NCBI GenBank assembly: GCA_021442645.1
Contig: JABUSR010000111.1
Coordinates: 1-5,419, forward strand
Length of the DNA stretch: 5,419 nt
From: Ruminiclostridium sp.
Lineage (GTDB): Bacteria > Bacillota > Clostridia > Oscillospirales > Oscillospiraceae
Direction of reading: 5' to 3'
Under the pieces are notes generated by a model. It was given only the letters and a program-made list of their open reading frames with translations. It searched no databases and was not told the origin of the DNA. Position 1 is the stretch's first letter. The number at the start of each line of letters is the position of its first letter. The translations under genes and the position numbers were made by a program. Positions 1-4,862 of this stretch are shown here, piece by piece.

Positions 1-214
1 TTTGAAAATTTCTGTAGGGGTAACACATAACATTGATACCAGATAATTCAGCACAAGCCCAGACGTCCCTTAACCTGTCAATTGCTTCAGTAACCGTCAG
101 CAAATCCAGATAAAAAACTGACACCGATGGAATTTCGGTGCCAGTTTGCTGCTTAAAATTAAATGTTCCTGCATAGGGGGACTTTTTTGTACCTGCCGTA
201 TCAATTGGGGCAGT
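1..214 (-). other. Open frame running off the left edge, no visible start
   Basis: Read on the minus strand, the frame stays open for 71 codons from just after a TGA at 217-215 to the window edge. The distal part reads like ordinary protein (for example LTVTEAIDRLRDVWACAELS). No ATG occurs near its beginning: the first usable candidates are GTG or TTG codons in the middle and one ATG near the edge, and none has a Shine-Dalgarno sequence. A terminator-like hairpin (112-147) lies inside it. It could be a gene whose start I cannot place, a decayed remnant, or a chance opening in AT-rich DNA. No family was recognised. The rest of 1-242 shows no gene on either strand. Confidence 0.2.
112..147 (-). 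terminator. Rho-independent terminator downstream of the GH5 gene
   Basis: On the minus strand, AAACTG-G-CACCGA pairs with TCGGTG-T-CAGTTT, two six-base-pair blocks separated by one mismatch, around a 7-nt loop (128-134). A run of six T (117-112) follows, partly used in the stem base. It lies about 95 nt beyond the cellulase stop codon with no gene between, so it probably ends that transcript. Confidence 0.65.
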
Positions 215-242
215 TCACGAAGACGGAGCCTTTTACATATTC

Positions 243-1445
243 TCAGGAATTATGAATAAGCGCTCTGACGATATCCGGGTATACCCACTGGAGCGTTGCA
301 CGGTCAAGCAGACCGAAGCGCTCGCCATCGCCGGACATGATGTTGTTATCCCACCAGAGGCAGCTCATACCGCGCGCCCTTGCGTTGGCCACATAGAAGC
401 CCGCAAAATCAGCACGGGATTCGGTGTTTCCGCTCTTTTCTCTTGCACCGAACTCGTCAATGAGCACTGGGGTGCCCTTGGATACAAACTTGTTATAAAG
501 CTTATCCATGAAGCCCGTTACGGACTGCTTGTCAACAAGGCTCTTGCTGGACCATCGGGTGAAGCCCGACGACAGCATTGCAAAGCTGTTGGGGGTATAG
601 GCATGAACCGCTACAATGATGCGGTGGTCGTTTCCAGCAGGGTCGGTGGGGAGCTTATAGTTTGAATTGGTTGCACCGTCAACAGAGGCATCATAGCCCG
701 GGCAGAGCAGATAGCGGGTAGCGTTGTTGCCACCGGAAGCCCTCACAACATTTACAAAGGTCTGGTTCAGGGTGTTTATCTGCTTTACTGCGTCCGTACA
801 GGAAGGGCTGATAGACAGCAGGGTCCACTCGTAAAGGCTTCCCACCAAACGAGGTTCGTTCATACTTTCGAAGATAAGATGCTCATCATAGTTCTTGAAC
901 TTCTCTGCAAGCCGAGTCCAAATTGCAGTGATATAGTTCACGGACTGTGCGGACTTGGCGCTTGTGGGATAGAGAAACGCCTTGTCGTCATCATGGTGAA
1001 TGTTGAGGATGACATACATTCCCTCTTCCATACAGTAATCGACGACCTCTTTCACACGATTGAGCCAATCGCTGCTGATGGTATAGCTGCCGTCAACCAA
1101 ATGATTGTGCCACGAAACGGGAATACGAACGGTATTGAATCCAGCTTCCTTGATTTTGGCTATAATCTCGGGGGTGGTCTTTACGCCGGCCCACACGGTT
1201 TCATAGTCCATCTCGTTTTCAAGATTCTCATCATAGGCATCAAAGGTGTTGCCCAGGTTAAGTCCTATCTTAAGGTTTTTGACAAAATTCATCGCCTCGG
1301 TATCGGGAACCGAATACTGCTTAACGCTGTACGTCTTTTCTGTATACGAGCAATCTCCCCAGGGCTCTTCGCTCTGTGCAAAAGCCACGGGAACGCAGGC
1401 CGTCATCATAAGCACGGCTAAAATCAGTACCAGGAATTTTTTCAT
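243..1445 (-). CDS. Secreted glycoside hydrolase family 5 endoglucanase (cellulase)
   Basis: The 400-residue product is a single GH5 (beta/alpha)8-barrel enzyme, a retaining endo-beta-glucanase that would cut cellulose or mixed-link or xyloglucan-type chains outside the cell. Visible landmarks: GLNLGNTFDA (61-70), VRIPVSW with Arg107, NIHHD with His150/151, FESMNEPR with acid/base Glu197, HAY (281-283), LIDEFGA with nucleophile Glu331, and CLWWDN (362-367). All core GH5 residues are present. The N-terminus is a signal peptide: MKK, then a hydrophobic core, then either a lipobox-like MTAC (Cys17) or an AFA type I site (after residue 23). There is no carbohydrate-binding module, dockerin or anchor, and the protein ends with the barrel. 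The start is fixed by AAAGGAGG seven bases upstream. It is monocistronic, with its own promoter and terminator. Base composition is visibly less GC-rich than ttcA downstream. GH5 subfamily (perhaps GH5_4) and substrate are uncertain. Confidence 0.94.
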   Translation of the reverse strand: MKKFLVLILAVLMMTACVPVAFAQSEEPWGDCSYTEKTYSVKQYSVPDTEAMNFVKNLKIGLNLGNTFDAYDENLENEMDYETVWAGVKTTPEIIAKIKEAGFNTVRIPVSWHNHLVDGSYTISSDWLNRVKEVVDYCMEEGMYVILNIHHDDDKAFLYPTSAKSAQSVNYITAIWTRLAEKFKNYDEHLIFESMNEPRLVGSLYEWTLLSISPSCTDAVKQINTLNQTFVNVVRASGGNNATRYLLCPGYDASVDGATNSNYKLPTDPAGNDHRIIVAVHAYTPNSFAMLSSGFTRWSSKSLVDKQSVTGFMDKLYNKFVSKGTPVLIDEFGAREKSGNTESRADFAGFYVANARARGMSCLWWDNNIMSGDGERFGLLDRATLQWVYPDIVRALIHNS

Positions 1446-1466
1446 TGTGCAGCCTCCTTTTTATTA

Positions 1467-1495
1467 GTTTTATCGCATTTATTGCAAAAAGTCAA
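1467..1495 (-). promoter_or_regulatory. Promoter of the GH5 gene
   Basis: On the minus strand, -35 TTGACT (1495-1490) is followed after 17 bp by TAAAAC (1472-1467). An alternative -10, GATAAA (1474-1469), has a TG extension but only a 15-bp spacer. The start point would fall around 1460, very close to the ribosome-binding site, so a variant start is possible. The -35 overlaps the stop codon of the small reading frame upstream. Confidence 0.5.
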
Positions 1496-1599
1496 CAAAC
1501 TAAGGCCTTACTTTTCGTTTTAGAACACTCTCCCATGATGAAAAAGGCAGCCGCAAGCAAAATGATGATAACAGCAACAGACATAACAGTTCCACCCAT
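1492..1599 (-). CDS. Possible small single-pass membrane peptide (30-35 aa)
   Basis: This short minus-strand frame encodes 35 residues from an ATG at 1599, or 30 from a second ATG at 1584. The peptide is a textbook single membrane segment: about 17 hydrophobic residues (VAVIIILLAAAFFIM), then a short basic tail with two cysteines (GECSKTKSKALVC). The second ATG is the likelier start, since GGTGGA lies six bases before it; the first has no ribosome-binding site. It lies between the rpsI terminator and the GH5 promoter, so it would need readthrough or a weak promoter (TTGGTG-N16-TATCCT, which overlaps the terminator) for expression. The hydrophobic-then-basic pattern is more protein-like than expected by chance, but length is the only other support. 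No family was recognised, so function is unknown. Confidence 0.4.
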   Translation of the reverse strand: MGGTVMSVAVIIILLAAAFFIMGECSKTKSKALVC

Positions 1600-1617
1600 T
1601 TCAGAAATTCAGGATAG

Positions 1618-1652
1618 AAAAACCCCGGAAAGCACCAACTTTCCGGGGTTTT
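1618..1652 (-). terminator. Strong terminator of the rplM-rpsI operon, possibly bidirectional
   Basis: A perfect 12-bp stem, AACCCCGGAAAG (1621-1632) with CTTTCCGGGGTT (1639-1650), encloses a 6-nt loop. On the minus strand it is followed by five T (1622-1618), about 20 nt beyond the rpsI stop. On the plus strand it ends in TTTT, so it could also stop transcription arriving from the left. Confidence 0.9.
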
Positions 1653-1672
1653 GAGGCATTTTGAATTGAAAA

Positions 1673-2077
1673 TCAGCGCTTGGAGAACTGAGGTGCGCGG
1701 CGGGCAGCCTTCAGGCCTGGTTTCTTTCTTTCCTTCATTCTGGGGTCGCGGGTCAGGAACCCGGCAGCCTTCAGAGTGGGACGATACTCTGCATTCATCT
1801 CCAGCAGAGCGCGGCTGATGCCGTGGCGGATAGCGCCTGCCTGGCCGGCAACGCCGCCGCCGGAAACGGTAGCCACGATATCGACCTTATCGGTCACTTC
1901 GGTAGCTTCCAGGGGCTGACGGACCACCAGCTTCAGGGTGTCCAGACCAAAGTAGTCGTCGATATCACGGCCATTGACGGTGATGGAACCGGTGCCGTTG
2001 GGGAACAGATGGACGCGGGCCACGGAAGACTTCCGGCGGCCGGTGCCATAATGGTAAGGCTTCTTGCTCTTATACAT
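1673..2077 (-). CDS. rpsI: 30S ribosomal protein S9 (uS9)
   Basis: The 134-residue product is S9, a small-subunit head protein whose C-terminal tail reaches the P-site tRNA. Features of the family are all visible: the N-terminal GTGRRKSSVARV (11-22), the signature GGGVAGQAGAIRHGISRAL (73-91), and the basic tail from DPRMKERKKPG to the terminal Ser-Lys-Arg that contacts tRNA. Length is normal for a bacterial S9. It is the second gene of the conserved rplM-rpsI operon. The ATG at 2077 is supported by AGGAGG (2092-2087), which begins in the last base of the rplM TAA stop, so the two genes are tightly spaced and probably translationally coupled. Confidence 0.98.
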   Translation of the reverse strand: MYKSKKPYHYGTGRRKSSVARVHLFPNGTGSITVNGRDIDDYFGLDTLKLVVRQPLEATEVTDKVDIVATVSGGGVAGQAGAIRHGISRALLEMNAEYRPTLKAAGFLTRDPRMKERKKPGLKAARRAPQFSKR

Positions 2078-2091
2078 ATTCTAGTTCCTCC

Positions 2092-2523
2092 TTATTCTGC
2101 GGCCCACAGTTCGGGCTTCTGGGCTGCGTGAATGTGCTCGGGGCCACGGAAAATCTTCAGGCGGGTCAGGGAGTCCTTAGTGATGATGTTGCGGGGCATC
2201 ATACCGCGGACAGCAACCTTCATTGCCAGCTCGGGCTTTTCCTTCATCAGCTTGCTGTACTTGGTCTCCTTCAGACCGCCAACATAACCGGAGTGGGTAC
2301 GATAGTACTTCTGCTCCAGCTTCTTGCCGGTGAGAACTGCCTTCTCAGCGTTGACGATGATGACGAAATCGCCGCAGTCAGCGTGGGGGGTATACTCGGG
2401 CTTATGCTTGCCGCGCAGCAGGGTTGCGGCCACAGCTGCAGTCTTGCCAAGGGGCTTGCCAGCGGCGTCAAGGATGTACCACTTGCGCTCGATGTTGCCC
2501 TTGTTTGCCATGAAAGTGGACAT
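2092..2523 (-). CDS. rplM: 50S ribosomal protein L13 (uL13)
   Basis: The 143-residue product is L13, an early-assembling large-subunit protein that binds 23S rRNA. Family features seen: ERKWYILDAAGKPLGKTA (12-29), the GDFVIIVNAEK strand (51-61), LTGKKLEQKYYRTHSGYVGGLK (64-85) and the signature VRGMMPRN...RLKIFRGPEHIHAAQKP (106-137). I chose the ATG at 2523 over a TTG seven codons upstream because GGAGG (2537-2533) lies between them, nine bases before the ATG, and the resulting MSTFMANKG N-terminus and length match clostridial L13 proteins. The gene is first in the operon with rpsI and is preceded by a consensus promoter and a long structured leader. Confidence 0.98.
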   Translation of the reverse strand: MSTFMANKGNIERKWYILDAAGKPLGKTAAVAATLLRGKHKPEYTPHADCGDFVIIVNAEKAVLTGKKLEQKYYRTHSGYVGGLKETKYSKLMKEKPELAMKVAVRGMMPRNIITKDSLTRLKIFRGPEHIHAAQKPELWAAE

Positions 2524-2648
2524 AGGGTCGAACCTCCAAATCAAAAAATGGTAATTATGGGAACGGATCTTGTCGGCTTTACAAAACGGGGCGTTTCCCC
2601 TTATAATGCAGGTAGAAGCCGCACAAAAAGAGAGCCGTTTTTTCAGCG
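2524..2648 (-). ncRNA. Structured 5' leader of rplM, possible L13 autoregulatory leader
   Basis: About 125 nt separate the predicted transcription start from the rplM ATG, far more than a ribosome-binding site needs. On the minus strand, CGGCTT (read from AAGCCG at 2616-2621) pairs with AAGCCG (from CGGCTT at 2574-2579), enclosing a tight GGGG-AAACG-CCCC hairpin (2600-2588). A further weak pairing of AGCC and GGCT sequences lies near the 5' end. Rfam has an L13 leader family for Firmicutes rplM transcripts, in which L13 is thought to control its own operon. I infer membership from position and stem layout only; I cannot align it to the covariance model here. Confidence 0.5.
2533..2537 (-). 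promoter_or_regulatory. Ribosome-binding site deciding the rplM start
   Basis: GGAGG on the minus strand lies nine bases before the ATG at 2523. It falls inside the longer in-frame reading frame that begins at a TTG (2544), so that TTG start is very unlikely to be real. Confidence 0.85.
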
Positions 2649-2654
2649 GGCTTT

Positions 2655-2683
2655 ATTATAGTACAGGTTTTCCCCCCTGTCAA
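2655..2683 (-). promoter_or_regulatory. Consensus sigma-A promoter of rplM-rpsI
   Basis: On the minus strand, a perfect TTGACA (2683-2678) and a perfect TATAAT (2660-2655) are separated by exactly 17 bp. This is a strong housekeeping promoter, as expected for ribosomal protein genes. Transcription should start near 2648. Confidence 0.93.
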
Positions 2684-2704
2684 CGACTTTTCGGAAAAAT
2701 TTAA

Positions 2705-2732
2705 TTTACCGCAACAAAATCTCCTTTATCCT
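2705..2732 (+). promoter_or_regulatory. Weak candidate promoter for ttcA
   Basis: TTTACC (2705-2710) and TATCCT (2727-2732) are separated by 16 bp, each matching four of six consensus bases. The region 2684-2790 is AT-rich and could offer other weak promoters; this is only the best one I see. Confidence 0.25.
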
Positions 2733-2801
2733 CTTTTATTCTCTCATAAACTCTTAATATCTCATTTTCTATTTTTACTTTTTGTTCAGGAGGCCCTTCC
2801 C

Positions 2802-3545
2802 ATGAAAAAAATTCTCAGCCTCCTCCGCCGGTGTGTGGAGGATTACGATATGATTCAGGCCGGCGACCGGGTAGCCGTGGGCGTCTCCGGCGGCAAGGAT
2901 TCCCTGGTCCTGCTGACCGCCCTGGCCCGGCTGTCCCGCTTCTACCCCCAGTCCTTCACCGTGGAGGCCTTCACCGTAGACATGGGCATCGAGGGCATGG
3001 ACTTCTCCGGGGTAGCCGACCTCTGCCGGAACCTGGAGATACCCTACCATATCATCCCCACCCAGATCAATCATGTTATCTTTGAGACCCGAAAAGAAAA
3101 GAACCCCTGTGCCCTCTGCGCCAAGATGCGGAAGGGCTCCCTCCACGAAGGGCTCCTGGCCCACGGCATCCACAAGGTGGCCTTGGGGCACCACTACGAC
3201 GACGCCGTGGAGACCTTTTTCCTCTCTCTGTTCTATGAGGGCCGCCTGTCCTGCTTCCATCCTGTCACCTACCTGGACCGGTCGGACGTGACCCAGATCC
3301 GCCCCCTGCTCTACGTCAGCGAGTCCATGATCTGGGACGCTGCCGGGCGGCTGGACCTCCCGGTGGTCCGCAACCCCTGCCCTGCCGACGGAAACACCAA
3401 GCGCCAGGAGGTCAAGAATCTGGTGGCCGAGTTGGAGGACCGATACCCCAAACTGAAAGAGTACGTCTTCTCCTCCATGCAGCGGCTCCCCCTGCCCAAC
3501 TGGGAACCCAGGGAGCTCCGGCGCCGTCCCCCTACTGAGAAGTGA
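2802..3545 (+). CDS. ttcA: TtcA-family PP-loop ATPase, probable tRNA 2-thiocytidine synthase
   Basis: This 247-residue protein belongs to the TtcA/TilS group of N-type ATP pyrophosphatases, cytoplasmic enzymes that adenylate a tRNA base before modification. TtcA converts C32 of certain tRNAs to 2-thiocytidine using an iron-sulfur cluster. The PP-loop SGGKDS is at 29-34. CALC (Cys103, Cys106) and NPCP (Cys193) supply the three cysteines expected to hold the cluster, and GHHYDDAVETFF (129-140) with FYEGRL is the TtcA-type second motif, distinct from the GHNxDD of lysidine synthase. It is shorter than E. coli TtcA (about 310 aa), mainly at the ends. The start is set by AGGAGG eight bases upstream of the ATG. 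It diverges from rplM and is followed, same strand, by a small membrane protein gene. The C32 target is inferred from the family; related clostridial paralogues may act on another base. Confidence 0.85.
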   Translation: MKKILSLLRRCVEDYDMIQAGDRVAVGVSGGKDSLVLLTALARLSRFYPQSFTVEAFTVDMGIEGMDFSGVADLCRNLEIPYHIIPTQINHVIFETRKEKNPCALCAKMRKGSLHEGLLAHGIHKVALGHHYDDAVETFFLSLFYEGRLSCFHPVTYLDRSDVTQIRPLLYVSESMIWDAAGRLDLPVVRNPCPADGNTKRQEVKNLVAELEDRYPKLKEYVFSSMQRLPLPNWEPRELRRRPPTEK

Positions 3546-3575
3546 AATGAGCCGTAGCATACTCTGTTTCATCAA

Positions 3576-3605
3576 AAGGCAGGGACGTATTTGTCCCCTT
3601 GCCTT
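3576..3605 (+). repeat. Hairpin after ttcA, possibly REP-like
   Basis: AAGGCAGGGAC (3576-3586) can pair with GTCCC-(CT)-TGCCTT (3593-3605) through a 2-nt bulge, with loop GTATTT. No T-run follows, so it is a poor intrinsic terminator. It could protect the ttcA mRNA end or be a copy of a dispersed GGGAC...GTCCC element. The right arm overlaps the -35 of the next promoter. Confidence 0.4.
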
Positions 3606-3632
3606 GCCCCCGGGCGGACTATCTAGTATACT
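3604..3632 (+). promoter_or_regulatory. Promoter of the small membrane protein gene
   Basis: TTGCCC (3604-3609, four of six) and TATACT (3627-3632, five of six) are separated by 17 bp. The -10 lies inside the left half of a perfect palindrome. A second TATACT (3639-3644) lacks a matching -35. The leader to the ATG at 3684 would be roughly 45 nt. Confidence 0.5.
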
Positions 3633-3644
3633 ATATAGTATACT
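3625..3644. promoter_or_regulatory. Perfect 20-bp palindrome, candidate repressor operator
   Basis: AGTATACTATATAGTATACT is identical to its own reverse complement over all 20 bases. It covers the predicted -10 of the membrane protein gene, the usual place for a repressor site. The GTATACTATATAGTATAC core resembles operators of GntR regulators of the YtrA type (pattern close to GTGTACTATATAGTACAC), but no such regulator is encoded in the window, so the binding protein is unknown. Confidence 0.6.
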
Positions 3645-3668
3645 CTTTTATCCTTGCGATCCAACCAG

Positions 3669-3675
3669 AGAGGAG
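3669..3675 (+). promoter_or_regulatory. Ribosome-binding site deciding the start at 3684
   Basis: AGAGGAG lies eight bases before the ATG at 3684. It falls within the longer in-frame reading frame that opens with TTG at 3654, which has no ribosome-binding site of its own. Confidence 0.75.
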
Positions 3676-3683
3676 CCTCCGCT

Positions 3684-3980
3684 ATGCCCGAATCCACCGC
3701 ACTTTCCGGCCTTCCTAGTCTGTTTTTCCAGGGTATCCCCATACTGCTCTATCTGGCAGCCGGGATCCTGCTGATGCTGGCCGGCCGCTTCCTGTCCAAA
3801 CGAAAACCCAACACCCCTGGCCTTTTGCTCTTCACCTGCTATGCCGCTGGGGTGGTCGGCGTTCTGATGGCCATGACCGACCTGGCTGATCTGGTCTCCG
3901 GGCTGTGGGACCTTTTTCTCCAGGCAGAAAGCGCAGAACTCCCTATCAGCACAGACTTTCTTCCATATCTGCCCACATAA
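3684..3980 (+). CDS. Small two-helix membrane protein of unknown function
   Basis: The 98-residue product has two clear membrane segments, roughly 17-37 (GIPILLYLAAGILLMLAGRF) and 46-65 (GLLLFTCYAAGVVGVLMAM). They are joined by a short basic loop, SKRKP, at 38-42. By the positive-inside rule this loop is cytoplasmic and both ends face outside. The tail after residue 66 is acidic and partly hydrophobic, ending in LPYLPT. There is no signal-peptide cleavage site, lipobox or recognisable domain. The start at 3684 is chosen from its ribosome-binding site. It follows ttcA by 138 bp on the same strand but has its own promoter with an embedded palindrome, and a hairpin follows the stop, so it is probably expressed alone and controlled by a repressor. 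I do not recognise the family. Confidence 0.75.
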   Translation: MPESTALSGLPSLFFQGIPILLYLAAGILLMLAGRFLSKRKPNTPGLLLFTCYAAGVVGVLMAMTDLADLVSGLWDLFLQAESAELPISTDFLPYLPT

Positions 3981-3983
3981 AAG

Positions 3984-4017
3984 CCCCTGATGCAGGAAAC
4001 AAGAACCGCATCAGGGG
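3984..4017. terminator. Terminator hairpin between convergent genes
   Basis: CCCCTGATGC (3984-3993) pairs perfectly with GCATCAGGGG (4008-4017) around a 14-nt loop, starting three bases after the membrane protein stop. The plus-strand tail is TATTCTTCTG, weakly T-rich; the minus-strand tail is CTTTT. It may serve both the membrane protein gene and the convergent regulator gene. Confidence 0.7.
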
Positions 4018-4043
4018 TATTCTTCTGTCAAAACGAAAGGCCG

Positions 4044-4065
4044 CCGTCTCAACCGAAAGGGACGG
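4044..4065 (-). terminator. Possible terminator of the Crp-family gene
   Basis: CCGTCTC (4044-4050) pairs with GGGACGG (4059-4065), with one G-T pair and an 8-nt loop. On the minus strand the tail reads CGGCCTTTCGTTTTG, T-rich but interrupted. A competing stem, ACGGGAC (4062-4068) with GTCCCGT (4094-4100), uses some of the same bases. Confidence 0.35.
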
Positions 4066-4106
4066 GACGCTCACCCCAGGAAAAAACATCAGGGTCCCGT
4101 GCCGCC

Positions 4107-4775
4107 TCACGCCTCCCAGGCAAGCAAGGTAAATGTCCTCTTCTCAAAGTCGATGAGGCCTTCCTCCTTCATTCGGGCCAGTTCCCGGGTCATAGCCGAC
4201 CGATCGGTGCAGAGATACTCCGCCAGTTCCGTCCGGCCTAGGGGGATAGTAAAGGTTAGGCTCCCAGCCCGCTCTGCCTGACGAGTCAGATAGGTCAGCA
4301 GTTTTTCCCGGATGCTGGTACGAGAGGTGACCTCCAGTTTTTCAATAAGCTCCAGATTCTTCTCGGCGATGAGCTCCACCATATTCTCAATCATACGGTG
4401 GTGGAATCGGCAGACTAACTTGCAGGCGTGGAGGATGCGGTCGTAGTCCAGCAACAGCACCCGGCATCGGCCACTGGCCTGGTATGCGATGGTCCGGTTG
4501 CGTGCCTTCAGGCAGGAGTAGCTCTCCCCAAATACGCTGCCTACCGTCAGAACGGACAGGAGGGACTTCTTTCCGAAATAGTCCTCGCTGATCATATCTA
4601 CCTCTCCCTCCAGCACCACACCCATAAGGGGGGCTGTCCCGGGGGTGGACATGATGAACTCGCCCCGGGCAGGGGAGACCTCCCGGGCAGACATACATTT
4701 GAGCATTCCCGTCAGTTCTTCCGGGTCAATCCCCCGAAACAGCGGGCAGGCCACCACCAATTCTCTGGTATCCAT
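4107..4775 (-). CDS. Crp/Fnr-family transcriptional regulator
   Basis: The 222-residue product has the two-domain Crp layout. Residues about 12-120 form the cyclic-nucleotide-binding-type beta-roll (LEGEVD at 55-60, VGSVFGE at 78-84). About 125-155 is the dimerisation helix, and about 175-217 is the winged helix-turn-helix (GRTELAEYLCTDRSAMTRELARMKEEGLI). Gly83-Glu84 and Arg94-Thr95 have the same spacing as Gly71-Glu72 and Arg82-Ser83 of E. coli CRP, which contact cAMP, so a nucleotide-type ligand is possible but unproven. In the recognition helix Arg192 and Arg197 match CRP Arg180 and Arg185, while CRP Glu181 is Ser193. The seven scattered cysteines do not form an FNR-type cluster. GGAGG nine bases upstream fixes the start. 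It is divergent from the flavin-protein gene at 4910, its likely target, and convergent with the membrane protein gene. Ligand and regulon are unknown. Confidence 0.92.
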   Translation of the reverse strand: MDTRELVVACPLFRGIDPEELTGMLKCMSAREVSPARGEFIMSTPGTAPLMGVVLEGEVDMISEDYFGKKSLLSVLTVGSVFGESYSCLKARNRTIAYQASGRCRVLLLDYDRILHACKLVCRFHHRMIENMVELIAEKNLELIEKLEVTSRTSIREKLLTYLTRQAERAGSLTFTIPLGRTELAEYLCTDRSAMTRELARMKEEGLIDFEKRTFTLLAWEA

Positions 4776-4799
4776 AGTGCCTCACCTCCAGATAATTTT

Positions 4800-4828
4800 A
4801 GTATATATTATTTTTTTAAATGATGCAA
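4800..4828 (-). promoter_or_regulatory. Promoter of the Crp-family gene
   Basis: On the minus strand, TTGCAT (4828-4823, three of six) and TATACT (4805-4800, five of six) are separated by 17 bp of AT-rich DNA. The start point would be near 4793, giving a leader of under 20 nt that still includes GGAGG. The -35 lies within the dyad described at 4821-4836. Confidence 0.6.
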
Positions 4829-4836
4829 CGGCAACA
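4821..4836. promoter_or_regulatory. Candidate Crp/Fnr-type operator
   Basis: TGATGC-AACG-GCAACA is an imperfect inverted repeat: the right half reads TGTTGC on the other strand, matching the left half at five of six bases. The 6-N4-6 size fits Crp/Fnr dimers. It overlaps the -35 of the regulator gene and is centred about 41 bp before the predicted start of the divergent transcript. Confidence 0.4.
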
Positions 4837-4856
4837 GAAAAATTCCCCCTTCTGCC

Positions 4857-4862
4857 GATAAT
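4857..4862 (+). promoter_or_regulatory. Probable -10 of the NimA-like gene, no -35
   Basis: GATAAT matches five of six consensus bases and would start transcription near 4869-4870, giving a leader of about 40 nt. At spacings of 16-18 bp upstream there is no TTGACA-like sequence (the region reads AACAGAAA), which is typical of a promoter that needs an activator. Confidence 0.45.

Noticed and set aside
252..665. 137-codon plus-strand open frame
   Set aside because: It lies antisense to the C-terminal part of the GH5 gene, which carries the catalytic residues, and has no ribosome-binding site or domain.
879..1421. 180-codon plus-strand open frame
   Set aside because: Antisense shadow of the N-terminal half of the GH5 gene, with no recognisable fold.
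2524..2544. Seven-codon N-terminal extension of rplM from a TTG
   Set aside because: The GGAGG ribosome-binding site lies inside the extension, and the family N-terminus begins at MSTF.
2775..3575. 266-codon minus-strand open frame opposite ttcA, longer than ttcA itself
   Set aside because: It is antisense to a gene with clear PP-loop and cluster-cysteine motifs, has no recognisable domain, and arises from the high GC of ttcA, where stop codons are rare on the opposite strand.
3547..3774. 75-codon plus-strand frame starting just after the ttcA stop
   Set aside because: It crosses the hairpin and the promoter palindrome and overlaps the better-supported membrane protein gene in another frame; its composition is rich in proline and serine with no domain.
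4107..4775. FNR-type oxygen sensor reading of the regulator
   Set aside because: The N-terminal half lacks the grouped cysteines that hold a 4Fe-4S cluster in FNR; the seven cysteines are scattered.
4428..4823. 131-codon plus-strand frame
   Set aside because: Antisense to the Crp-family regulator and running into its promoter; no domain or ribosome-binding site.
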